From Gemmatimonadota bacterium (GTDB taxonomy: Bacteria > Gemmatimonadota > Gemmatimonadetes > Longimicrobiales > Gaopeijiaceae), in assembly GCA_029879725.1 (NCBI GenBank), contig JAOUPR010000037.1:1-35874 (forward strand): a DNA stretch of 35,874 nucleotides, given 5' to 3'. Below are positions 24,199-31,590 of this stretch, in pieces. Below the pieces are notes generated by a model. It did no database searches. It saw nothing but the letters and a program-made list of their open reading frames with translations, and had not been told where the DNA came from. A program made the position numbers and the translations under genes. Within the stretch, counting starts at the first letter, position 1; each line of letters opens with the position of its first letter.

Positions 24199-24543
24199 GT
24201 GCCCGTATCGTCTTCGGTGTCCGGCGGAATCGTGACCCTGGTGGTCGACGGTGACCACACTGCGGGGGAGCTCCGTCGGGAATGTCACGCCGGACACACG
24301 GAATCCGGTGGCGAGAGTCCGTTCCGCGTCATCGTCGACATCTCGGGGGCCAGCGGAGTTCGCCGGAAGTCCCTCGGCGACTGGCAGGATGCGTGTCGTG
24401 CCGCAAATGGCCACGCCGCGACGCCGGAACGGATCGCCATCCTGGGCTACCGTCAGCCCGACGAGTCGATCCCGGACGGGACCGGCCCCCGGGTCAGGGG
24501 ATTCCTGACCCGGGAGGCGGCTCTCGACTGGGTCAGCGAGTAG
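24199..24543 (+). CDS. small SpoIIAA/STAS-like domain protein
   Basis: This 114-aa protein starts at GTG 24199, with GAGGA nine bases upstream and 37 bases after the Asp-box gene. The order of secondary structure fits a STAS/SpoIIAA-like fold: GGIVTLVVDGDHT (first strands), a helix, FRVIVDISGASGV (central strand and the loop that carries the regulatory serine in anti-sigma antagonists), a helix, ERIAILGYRQP, and RGFLTREAALDWVSE (last helix). The segment ending in a FxT.EAALxW-like helix is typical of SpoIIAA-like proteins that bind lipids or act as antagonists. Its last 11 bases overlap the end of the convergent M28 gene, and a perfect 11-bp hairpin lies inside its 3' end. Function is unknown. 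Confidence 0.72.
   Translation: MPVSSSVSGGIVTLVVDGDHTAGELRRECHAGHTESGGESPFRVIVDISGASGVRRKSLGDWQDACRAANGHAATPERIAILGYRQPDESIPDGTGPRVRGFLTREAALDWVSE
24488..24514. terminator. perfect 11-bp hairpin at convergent gene ends
   Basis: CCCGGGTCAGG (24488-24498) and CCTGACCCGGG (24504-24514) are perfect inverted repeats around a five-base loop. For the minus-strand M28 transcript it starts 18 bases after the stop codon, a normal terminator place; for the plus strand it lies inside the last codons of the STAS-like gene. No U-tract follows. Confidence 0.55.
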
Positions 24544-27127
24544 GGACGGTCGCCCGCGCCCAGTCCCACCCCACGAACCCGTCCCGGTTCACCGCCCGCA
24601 CCCAGAACTCCCCTCCGGGGAATGCGCCCCTGACGCGGATCTCGTCGTCGTCGGTCTCCACCTGCTCCCACCCGTCGCGGGTCCGGAAACGCACCTGGTA
24701 CCGCACGATCCCCGACTCGGGACCCCGTTCCCAGACGGCCGATGCTCCCTCGGGGCGCTCCCGAACCTTCAACCCGGACAGGCGGGACGGACTCGACGCC
24801 AGGAGCATGACGGTGGCCACGGTGGTCCGGCTCACCTCCGCCACGAGCCGCTGGTCGACGGTCTCCAGGCGGTCGGTGACCTGATGGTAGTGGGGATTTC
24901 CCAGGACCGGGTACGATCCGATCCCTCCGACGATGTCCCCATACACCTCGTAGTAGGCATGGGCGTCGGTGCTCTTGTAGTAGAGGGCATCGTAGGTGAT
25001 GAGGTCCGAGAACTGGATGGCCGCCCCGTGCTGGATGTCGCGGATCCCCGGGTTGGAATAGCGGACCGTGTTGTCCAGGCGCTGATCGTTGGCCCACCCC
25101 ACCATGTCGTTGTTCAGCGCTCCCACGATCCGCTTCCCCCCGGCCACGGCCCGGCGCACATACTCCCGGCTCCCCAGGAGGCCTGCCTCCTCTCCGGTGA
25201 AGAAGGCCAACTCGATGGTGGCGGCCTGCGGCCGGCTCTTCAGGACGCGCGCGGCTTCCAGGAGGGCGGTGGTGCCCGACGAATCGTCGTCGGCGCCGGG
25301 CCCACGGATGCTGGAGTCGAAGTGGGAGCTCACCACGTAGACCAACGCCGGATCGACGGTACCCTCCACGCGGACGATCACGTTGGCCGTGCGCACCCCG
25401 GGAAGAGGCTCGAACCACTGGACCTCCGGCTCGTACCCCCACCCCCGTAGCGTCTCGACGAGATAGTCGATGGCCAGTCGGTTCCCCGGCTGGGTGATGT
25501 ACTTGGAATCGAGGACGTAGAGGCGCCGCGCGTATTCGTAGATCCGATCCACGGATACCTCGGAGGCGGCGGCGCGGACCTCCGCGGCGGCCGGAGCGAA
25601 CATCTCCTCACCCCTCCGCCGCAGGTCCTCCTCGGCGGCCAGGTTCTCCTCCAGACGCCGGCGCACGCCGTCCCGGGAGACCGTGCGCGTGAAGTCCAGC
25701 ACGTACACGCCGCGCTCGGGAGAGACCGTGTCTCCGTCGCGCTCCGCCACGATGTAGAGGTGCTTCCCGTCGGGGGTGGGCACCCACTCGTATTCCGGGG
25801 CGATGGTACGCACCGTGTTGTTGTGGAAGAGCTTGGTCGCGGCGCCCGTCCCGGCGTCGTACACGTACGACCGGCGGTGCCGCCCTTCGCCCTTCACCGC
25901 GAGGACCCTTCCATCGTCCAGCCACCGCGGAAAGAGGTCGTGCTGGATCTCCTTCGTGACCTGGACGGCGTTCCCGGATCCGTCGGTCGCCGCCACGAAG
26001 ATCTCCCAGTCGTCGCGCGGTCTGGCCTGGAAGGCCACGCGGCGCCCGTCCGGCGAGAGCGCCGGGCCCGCCAGCGGCCCCGGGGTGCGCACCACCGACC
26101 GGGCGGCCAGCCCCCCCCCGGTGAGGGAGGTCCGCAGTTCGACCACCTCCAGGGCGGAATCGTCGGCCCCGGCGGTCACGAAGGCGAGGGTGGATCCATC
26201 GGCGGACACGGTGGGATCGCTCCCACCGGCGAAGAAGAAGGTCCGACCGTCCACCAGGTCCTTCACGGCGACTCCCGGTGTCGCGTCACCCGTCCGCGCG
26301 GGCGATCCGGTACCCACGGGACTTTCCACCGGGACCGAGAAGACGAGGAAGCGGCCGCCGGGCACCGCGACCGGATCCGCCTTGAGCCGGGCGCCCGCGG
26401 AGATGGGGGTGGCGACGCCGTCCCTGACCTCGAGGAGCTCCGTCATCCCGTCCCCGCCCGGTTCCGCGGCCACCACGTAGAGGATGTCGTTGTCCGGAGC
26501 GTAGGAGATCCCCACGGGGAACCACGTCCCGAGCCCCACGACCTCCTCCTCGCCGGACACCAGATCCCGGACCAGGATCCCGGTGTTCATCGCCTCCAGC
26601 CGGCGCAGGGTCGCGAACGCCGCCCGCATGGCGTCTCGATCCCGTGCGGTGCGGGCCGCTTCCGCTTCCGCCCGGGCCCGCCGTAGCTCCTCCGTGTCGG
26701 ACACACGCAGGTAGGCCACCTTCCGCGCCGGGCTCAGGCGGGCGCCGGTACCGGGGAGGGTGGCGACCACCTTTCCCGGAGTGCCCACCTCCACCACCCG
26801 GGTCACCACGGTCTCCCCTTCGGGAACCTCGAAGGTGACGTACCGCCCCAGCGGACCCATGCGCAGCGCGCGCCCGTCGGGAGCCACCTCCGTGACGGAA
26901 TACCACTCGCCCGTGAGGAGCGCGATGTCGGAAAGAAGCGCCTCTCCCCTGGGTCCGTTCAGCACGTCCAGGTACCCCCGAAGCGCGGTGGGATAGTCTC
27001 CGCGGTCCCACGCCAGGTACGGCTCCTCCAGCTCCGGAGCCCGGGGCATGAACGGCTGGGCGGAAAGGGTCGAGCCCGTCAGGAGCGCGAACAAAGGGAG
27101 GACGAGGAGTTTACTCATGTTCTGCAT
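24533..27127 (-). CDS. secreted beta-propeller plus M28 zinc aminopeptidase
   Basis: This 864-aa exported protein has a signal peptide (SKLLVLPLFALLTGSTLSAQ). Residues about 90-480 form a TolB/WD40-like propeller (SPDGRRVAFQARPRDDWEIFVAATDG, VPTPDGKHLYIV), interrupted near 145-180 by a charged helical insertion. An M28 peptidase follows at about 525-780: SSHFDS (His602, Asp604), GADDDSSG (Asp613), FFTGEEAGLLGS (Glu646 catalytic, Glu647), NNDMVGWAN (Asp674) and HYHQVTDRLETVD (His746/His748). All zinc ligands appear kept. The last 80 residues resemble a fibronectin type III domain (VRYQVRFRTRDGWEQVE, FWVRAVNRDGFVGWD). ATG 27127 or ATG 27118 may be the start; neither has a clear ribosome site. 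It is divergent from the amidohydrolase gene. It probably releases N-terminal residues from peptides outside the cytoplasm. Confidence 0.9.
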   Translation of the reverse strand: MQNMSKLLVLPLFALLTGSTLSAQPFMPRAPELEEPYLAWDRGDYPTALRGYLDVLNGPRGEALLSDIALLTGEWYSVTEVAPDGRALRMGPLGRYVTFEVPEGETVVTRVVEVGTPGKVVATLPGTGARLSPARKVAYLRVSDTEELRRARAEAEAARTARDRDAMRAAFATLRRLEAMNTGILVRDLVSGEEEVVGLGTWFPVGISYAPDNDILYVVAAEPGGDGMTELLEVRDGVATPISAGARLKADPVAVPGGRFLVFSVPVESPVGTGSPARTGDATPGVAVKDLVDGRTFFFAGGSDPTVSADGSTLAFVTAGADDSALEVVELRTSLTGGGLAARSVVRTPGPLAGPALSPDGRRVAFQARPRDDWEIFVAATDGSGNAVQVTKEIQHDLFPRWLDDGRVLAVKGEGRHRRSYVYDAGTGAATKLFHNNTVRTIAPEYEWVPTPDGKHLYIVAERDGDTVSPERGVYVLDFTRTVSRDGVRRRLEENLAAEEDLRRRGEEMFAPAAAEVRAAASEVSVDRIYEYARRLYVLDSKYITQPGNRLAIDYLVETLRGWGYEPEVQWFEPLPGVRTANVIVRVEGTVDPALVYVVSSHFDSSIRGPGADDDSSGTTALLEAARVLKSRPQAATIELAFFTGEEAGLLGSREYVRRAVAGGKRIVGALNNDMVGWANDQRLDNTVRYSNPGIRDIQHGAAIQFSDLITYDALYYKSTDAHAYYEVYGDIVGGIGSYPVLGNPHYHQVTDRLETVDQRLVAEVSRTTVATVMLLASSPSRLSGLKVRERPEGASAVWERGPESGIVRYQVRFRTRDGWEQVETDDDEIRVRGAFPGGEFWVRAVNRDGFVGWDWARATVPTR

Positions 27128-27252
27128 CGTGGATGAAAGAAGTGAAGGGAGCCCACCCGGCACCGGCCCGACTGGCCACCCCGGGACGCAGGCGCGAAGT
27201 TTGTCACGGTCGGAGAACGGGAACAAGTCGCATGATTCCAGGAGAACGAGCC

Positions 27253-28683
27253 ATGCACCGCAGTACGTGGAACACCTGGACCGCCATGATGGTTCTGGCC
27301 GGCGCACTCCTTCCCGCGGGGGCCGCCGGATCGGACCCGGGCGACCGAGGAGACGGGGTGGTGGCGTTCGTGAACGTGAACGTCCTCCCCATGGACCGCG
27401 CGGGAGTCGTGTCCGGTCAGACGGTGGTGGTTCGTGACGGAATCATCGTGGCCATGGGCGACGCCGGCACCGTGACCATCCCCGACGACGCGGTGCGCAT
27501 CGACGGGACCGGACGCTTCCTCATGCCGGGGCTGGCGGAGATGCACGCCCACGTACCTCCGGTTCCCGACCCGCCCCGGGACCAGCTCGAAGACATCCTC
27601 TTCCTGTACGTCGCGAACGGAGTGACCACCATCCGCGGGATGCTGGGACAGAGCTACCAGCTCGATCTGGCGCGTGAGCTGGAGCGCGGCGAGATCCTCG
27701 GACCCACTCTCTACGTCGGTGCGCCCTCGCTGAGCGGCGCCACCGCCCCGGATCCCGAGACCGCGGAGCGCATGGTACGGGCACATCACGCGGCCGGGTA
27801 CGACCTGCAGAAGATCCACCCCGGACTCTCGCTGGAGACCTGGGACCGCATGACCGCCGTGGCCCGGGAGGTGGGGATGACCTTCGGAGGCCACGTGCCC
27901 TCCGACGTCGGGCTGATCCACGCCATCGAGACGGGGATGTCCACGGTGGATCACCTGGACGGATACGTCCAGGCCGTGGCCGGCGACGACGTCGTCTCGC
28001 AGATCAACACGGGAAGACCGATCAGTCTGGACGGGCTGATCGGCGGAGTGGACGAGCGCCGTGTCGACGCCCTGGTTCGCCTCACCCTGGAGCACGACGT
28101 GTACGTCGTTCCCACTCTGTACCTCTGGGAGAACCTCTACGGAACGGGGGACCCGGAACCCTTCCTGCGGCTCTCCGAGATGCGCTACGTGTCGCAGGCT
28201 CAGCGCGACGCCTGGCGCCGCCAGGCCGCGCCGGGACCCAAAGGGAGTCCGGACGCCCTCGAAGCCTTCTTCGACCTCCGCAAGCACATCCTCGGGAAGC
28301 TCGCCGACGCCGGCGCGGGCATCCTCATGGGTACGGACTCACCCCAGATGTTCAACGTTCCGGGATTCGCCCTCCACCGTGAGATCAGACTCATGGCCGA
28401 CGCCGGGATGACCCACCACCAGATCCTCCTCAGCGGTACGGCCACCGTGGCCCGGTACGTGGCGGATCACCTCGGACTCGAAAGCAACTTCGGTACCGTG
28501 GCCGTGGGCAACCGCGCCGACCTGGTGCTCCTGGAGTCCAACCCTCTCGAGGCTCTGGAGAACCTCACGGACCGGGTGGGCGTGATGGTGCGCGGCCGCT
28601 GGGTCACACGGAGCCAGATCGACGCGGGATTGGAGCGGTTGGCGACGAAGTACTCCGGGGGCGGCACCCCGCCCCCGGAGTGA
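27253..28683 (+). CDS. secreted M38-type amidohydrolase (imidazolonepropionase-like)
   Basis: This 476-aa protein has a signal peptide ending near AGAAG and a metal-dependent amidohydrolase barrel. The ligands are in order: AEMHAHVP (His98, His100), the carboxylated lysine candidate DLQKIHPG (Lys187), GGHVPSD (His214), VDHLDG (His234) and MGTDSP (Asp362). The flanking small beta-domain is present at both ends (FVNVNVLPMD..., NRADLVLLESNPL... VMVRGRWV). Related proteins act as prolidases, isoaspartyl dipeptidases or cyclic-amide hydrolases. GGAG lies eight bases before ATG 27253. The stop codon is part of both a 13-bp hairpin and a 10-bp palindrome, and lies four bases from the stop of the converging lipoprotein gene. 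Substrate unknown. Confidence 0.9.
   Translation: MHRSTWNTWTAMMVLAGALLPAGAAGSDPGDRGDGVVAFVNVNVLPMDRAGVVSGQTVVVRDGIIVAMGDAGTVTIPDDAVRIDGTGRFLMPGLAEMHAHVPPVPDPPRDQLEDILFLYVANGVTTIRGMLGQSYQLDLARELERGEILGPTLYVGAPSLSGATAPDPETAERMVRAHHAAGYDLQKIHPGLSLETWDRMTAVAREVGMTFGGHVPSDVGLIHAIETGMSTVDHLDGYVQAVAGDDVVSQINTGRPISLDGLIGGVDERRVDALVRLTLEHDVYVVPTLYLWENLYGTGDPEPFLRLSEMRYVSQAQRDAWRRQAAPGPKGSPDALEAFFDLRKHILGKLADAGAGILMGTDSPQMFNVPGFALHREIRLMADAGMTHHQILLSGTATVARYVADHLGLESNFGTVAVGNRADLVLLESNPLEALENLTDRVGVMVRGRWVTRSQIDAGLERLATKYSGGGTPPPE
28652..28681. terminator. perfect 13-bp hairpin and palindrome at convergent stops
   Basis: ACTCCGGGGGCGG (28652-28664) pairs perfectly with CCGCCCCCGGAGT (28669-28681) around CACC. 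The palindrome TGAGTACTCA (28681-28690) directly follows and contains the TGA of both converging genes. The outer AGTACTC (28649-28655) can also pair with GAGTACT (28682-28688). It begins seven bases past the lipoprotein stop. No U-tract is seen. Confidence 0.55.
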
Positions 28684-28687
28684 GTAC

Positions 28688-29095
28688 TCAGCGCTTCCGG
28701 ATCACCAGGATGGCGCCGCCCACCATGTCGGTTCCGTAGCGCGTGGTCGCATCGCTGGCGCTCATGTAGCGCAGTTCCTGTGTTTCCACCGCCCGGACGG
28801 TGCGAAGGACGTCGAGACCACTATTCTGCGGGACCCCATCGAGGATCACCCTGGGCAGTGCCGCGTCTCCGGAGAAGGACGCTGACCCTCTCGATTGCAG
28901 CCACCGGGGCCGGAGACGCTGGATGGCCGTCAACAGGTCCAGACTGCCTACGCCCTCGAGCTCTTCCGCCGTGATCACGTTGCCCGAGCCCGACGAGGTT
29001 CTCCCCCCTTGCTGACCGCTCGATGCGCAGCCCGCCGCGAGAAGAACGAGGGTGAACACGACCGGGATACCACGGATCGCATACCGAGGGGTCAT
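28688..29095 (-). CDS. lipoprotein with a TonB-receptor plug-like domain
   Basis: This 135-aa protein begins with a lipoprotein signal peptide (VVFTLVLLAAGC, Cys23) and a Gly/Ser-rich linker. The mature part, VITAEELEGVGSLDLLTAIQ, PRVILDGVPQ, VETQELRYMSASDATTRYG and GGAILVIRKR, follows the order of a TonB-dependent receptor plug: conserved LDGVP, the I-E-V-like motif, the S/T-A-x-x-YG motif and a terminal G-x-I-x-I-x-T-K/R-like strand. There is no barrel. Free plug-like lipoproteins occur in Gemmatimonadota; their job is not known to me. ATG 29095 has GGAGA six bases upstream. It is transcribed alone. Confidence 0.83.
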   Translation of the reverse strand: MTPRYAIRGIPVVFTLVLLAAGCASSGQQGGRTSSGSGNVITAEELEGVGSLDLLTAIQRLRPRWLQSRGSASFSGDAALPRVILDGVPQNSGLDVLRTVRAVETQELRYMSASDATTRYGTDMVGGAILVIRKR

Positions 29096-29106
29096 GGTGA
29101 ATCTCC

Positions 29107-29112
29107 ATTGTA
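29107..29112 (-). promoter_or_regulatory. candidate -10 box of the plug-like lipoprotein gene
   Basis: TACAAT on the minus strand (29112-29107) matches five of six bases of the sigma70 -10 box and sits 11 bases before ATG 29095. That closeness means either a leader of a few bases or chance. The -35 region is not convincing. Confidence 0.25.
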
Positions 29113-29224
29113 TGAATACGAACGAGCGCTTCGTGACCGGAACGTTACGGCCCAGCGTCGGAATGGGGCCGACGTAAACGAAACCTTGCCGTTCTCCAAC
29201 TCCTGAGAGGTCTCCGGGGATCGC

Positions 29225-29851
29225 TCAGGCATAGCTCGGCGGCACAGACACCTCGCTCCGTTCCGGGAACGGCACGGGCACCTGGGGAAAATCATACGCG
29301 CCCGGAAAGTCCCCCGCCACCTCCTTCTGCTTGCCGCTCCACGACTCGATGTCGAGCCGATAGACCGCCGTGCGCTTCAGCTCCTCGTCCGTGGTTCCCC
29401 GATAGTCCGAACCGTATTCGAGGTGGGGCGCGTACTTCTCCAGGAGGATACGGAGTCCGTGGCGGGCCTCGTCGGAACCGTCCACGATCCGCGCGACGCC
29501 GAACACCACGACGCCGCAATATTCCACGCTGAATTCCAGCGCCTCCAGCGCGGGGAGCATCCGCCCCATTGCCGTGGCGGAGAAGCATACCCGCTCCTCG
29601 TCCGCCACATTGTCCCGGGTCCGCCCCGTGCGGTGCGTGTGGAAGTAGATGCAGTGCCGCTCCTCGTCGAAGGCGAAGAGGTTCGAGTTGAGGAAGGGCT
29701 GGCCGTCCTCCCCCACGGTGGCGAAGAACCCCATGGGGGCAACCCGGAGGAAGGCACGGATCCACTCCTCGTCCTTCCCCCGGTCCCGGCGGCGGAGCGC
29801 GGCCCGGGGATCCGTCCCCACGGGCTGCTCCGCTCCGGCCTCGGTGGTCAC
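29225..29851 (-). CDS. pyridoxamine 5'-phosphate oxidase-like flavin-binding protein
   Basis: This 208-aa cytosolic protein has the split-barrel fold of the PNPOx-like superfamily. The segments EEWIRAFLRVAPMGFFATVGEDGQPFLN (28-55 region), IYFHTHRTGRTRDNV (68-82) and VCFSATAMGRMLPA (88-101) match the FMN-binding strands. VVVFGVARIVDGSDEA follows, and the protein ends with KQKEVAGDF. It resembles NimA/heme-utilisation-type members more than true PdxH. The GTG start at 29851 overlaps the DinB-like gene stop as GTGA. A longer in-frame extension exists but is only a shadow of the DinB gene. Possible roles are F420/FMN-dependent reduction or heme handling; none is shown. Confidence 0.83.
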   Translation of the reverse strand: MTTEAGAEQPVGTDPRAALRRRDRGKDEEWIRAFLRVAPMGFFATVGEDGQPFLNSNLFAFDEERHCIYFHTHRTGRTRDNVADEERVCFSATAMGRMLPALEALEFSVEYCGVVVFGVARIVDGSDEARHGLRILLEKYAPHLEYGSDYRGTTDEELKRTAVYRLDIESWSGKQKEVAGDFPGAYDFPQVPVPFPERSEVSVPPSYA

Positions 29852-30390
29852 GCGCCCTCGCCCAGGTAGGCCTCCCGGATGAGCTTCCGGTGATGCAGCT
29901 CGTGTCCGGTCATCATCCAGGCCAACGCCCGCACCGTCACCTCGAACCCGCTGGCCACGCCGCGCTTCGCTCCGTCGGCTTCTTCGAAGGACCGGAAGAG
30001 CGCCACGTTCGCCCGACGCAGGGCCTCCCATTCGTCGGCCAGGTCGGCCAGAGGGCGCCGGCCGGCGCTGCTGGCCCGGGCCCACCCGATCTGGTCCATC
30101 CCCGACAGCTCTCCTTCTCCGCCCCGGGCGAACCAGAGGGCCCGGAAGGCGAAGAGACGCTCCACGTCGATGACGTGCCCCACCGACTCACGTAGACTCC
30201 ACTTCTCCGGAGCGTAGCGGAACTCCTCCCTGTCCGCGGGAACCGAACGCAGGAGGGCCAGCGTCTCCCGGATCTCCGTCTCCATGACGTCGCAGATGTC
30301 CCCTTCGGGGACCATGTCGATGTACTGACCGTAGTAGGGGTTGTACTCGGACGCCTCCGGCCGGGGGAGGGTGAACGCCGCCGGGTTCAC
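29848..30390 (-). CDS. DinB-like four-helix protein
   Basis: This 180-aa protein belongs to the DinB/YfiT-like putative metalloenzyme superfamily, a four-helix bundle with a three-histidine metal site. The ligands are visible as SVGHVIDVERLF (His72) and TGHELHHRKLI (His163 and His166/167). Related enzymes use bacillithiol, mycothiol or glutathione, so a thiol transferase role is possible. Its ATG overlaps the M19 dipeptidase stop (ATGA), and its stop overlaps the PNPOx-like start. The tight coupling suggests that both small proteins are made with the dipeptidase. The cofactor is not identifiable. Confidence 0.85.
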   Translation of the reverse strand: MNPAAFTLPRPEASEYNPYYGQYIDMVPEGDICDVMETEIRETLALLRSVPADREEFRYAPEKWSLRESVGHVIDVERLFAFRALWFARGGEGELSGMDQIGWARASSAGRRPLADLADEWEALRRANVALFRSFEEADGAKRGVASGFEVTVRALAWMMTGHELHHRKLIREAYLGEGA

Positions 30391-31544
30391 TGGCTCACCC
30401 CCCGGCCGTCGAGGTTCTCGATGGTGGCCATGGAGGGGCCCCTCTCCCGCTGGAGCTTACGCGCCGCCGTCTCGGCGTCGCGCATGGCGCGCAGCACGTT
30501 CTCACCCGCCAGCTTGGCCATCTCCTCTTCCGTCCACCCGCGCCGGGAAAGCTCGGCGAAGAGCCTGGGGTACGCCGACACGTCCTCCATCCCCACCGGG
30601 GTGGAGTCGATACCGTCGTAATCCGACCCGATCCCCACGTGGTCGATTCCCGCCACGTCACGGACGTGCTCGATGTGATCGGCCACGTCGCCGATGGTGG
30701 CCTCCTCGTTCTCCGTGAGGAAGCTGGGCACGAAGGTGATCATCACCACCCCGCCGTTGGCGGGAAGACGGGTGAGCACGTCGTCGGGAACGTTGCGCTG
30801 GTGATCCCGCACGCCCTTCGCGTCGGCATGGGACCAGATCACCGGAGCCTCCGCCACGTCGAGGGCGTCGTGCATCGTCTCCGGAGAGGTGTGGGAGAGG
30901 TCCACCAGCATACCCATCCGGTTCATTTCACGCACGACCTCCTTCCCGAACTCGGTGAGTCCGCCGTGGTGTCCCGGATCACTGGCCGCGTCCGCCCAGT
31001 CCAGCGTGCCGTTGTGGGTGAGCGTCATGTATCGCACGCCCATGGCGTAGTACGCCCGCAGCGCGCCCAGCGAGTTCTCGATGGCGTGTCCGCCCTCGAT
31101 CCCCAGCATGGACGCGATCTTCCCGCGGGCGAAGATCTTCTCCACGTCGGACGCGTCGAACGCCTGCTCGAACACGTCGGGATACCTGGCGATGACCTGG
31201 AGCGCGATGTCGATCTCCTCGAGCTGCATCTTGGCGGATCCGGACTCCACCGACTCGTACGGGATGTACACCGACCAGAACTGGCCGCCCACCATTCCGG
31301 CGCGGAGCCGCGCGATGTTGGTGTGGAAGGGTGTGTCCCCCCGCAGGTCGTGCTCCGGGGCCTCCACGTCGTGGGGAGCCACCGCGGACTCACGGATGGC
31401 CCAGGGAAGGTCGTTGTGCCCGTCGATGAGCGGCGTGGCGGCGAGCACGCGCATCGCCTTGGCCATGTGGGCGTCTTCCTGCGCCTGGAGCGTCCCGGCT
31501 CCGAGAACGAGGGTGATCAGCAGGGTGGTTGCGACTCGGCTCAT
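30387..31544 (-). CDS. secreted membrane-dipeptidase-family (M19) zinc dipeptidase
   Basis: This 385-aa exported enzyme has a signal peptide (MSRVATTLLITLVLGAGTLQAQ). The family hydrolyses dipeptides, including those with D-residues at the C-terminal side. All ligands of the binuclear site are present: IDGHNDLP (His43, Asp45), LGIEGGHAIE (bridging Glu150), VDLSHTS (His218), IWSHADAKGVRDHQRNVPD (His239 with the substrate-binding arginine) and GIGSDYDG (Asp308). It lies 46 bases after the M20 gene in the same operon and overlaps the DinB-like gene. It makes a useful comparison with the degenerate M19 homologue at 34397-35536. Confidence 0.93.
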   Translation of the reverse strand: MSRVATTLLITLVLGAGTLQAQEDAHMAKAMRVLAATPLIDGHNDLPWAIRESAVAPHDVEAPEHDLRGDTPFHTNIARLRAGMVGGQFWSVYIPYESVESGSAKMQLEEIDIALQVIARYPDVFEQAFDASDVEKIFARGKIASMLGIEGGHAIENSLGALRAYYAMGVRYMTLTHNGTLDWADAASDPGHHGGLTEFGKEVVREMNRMGMLVDLSHTSPETMHDALDVAEAPVIWSHADAKGVRDHQRNVPDDVLTRLPANGGVVMITFVPSFLTENEEATIGDVADHIEHVRDVAGIDHVGIGSDYDGIDSTPVGMEDVSAYPRLFAELSRRGWTEEEMAKLAGENVLRAMRDAETAARKLQRERGPSMATIENLDGRGVSQ

Positions 31545-31590
31545 GGGTGTCGGATCCTCGAAGGATGGTCGTGGGTCGGGTGGTCGGGGA

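Noticed and set aside
29852..30085. N-terminal extension of the PNPOx-like protein by 78 codons
   Set aside because: The extension lies wholly inside the DinB-like gene in another frame and is Arg/Gly/Pro-rich. The GTG at 29851 overlapping the DinB stop is a normal coupled start.
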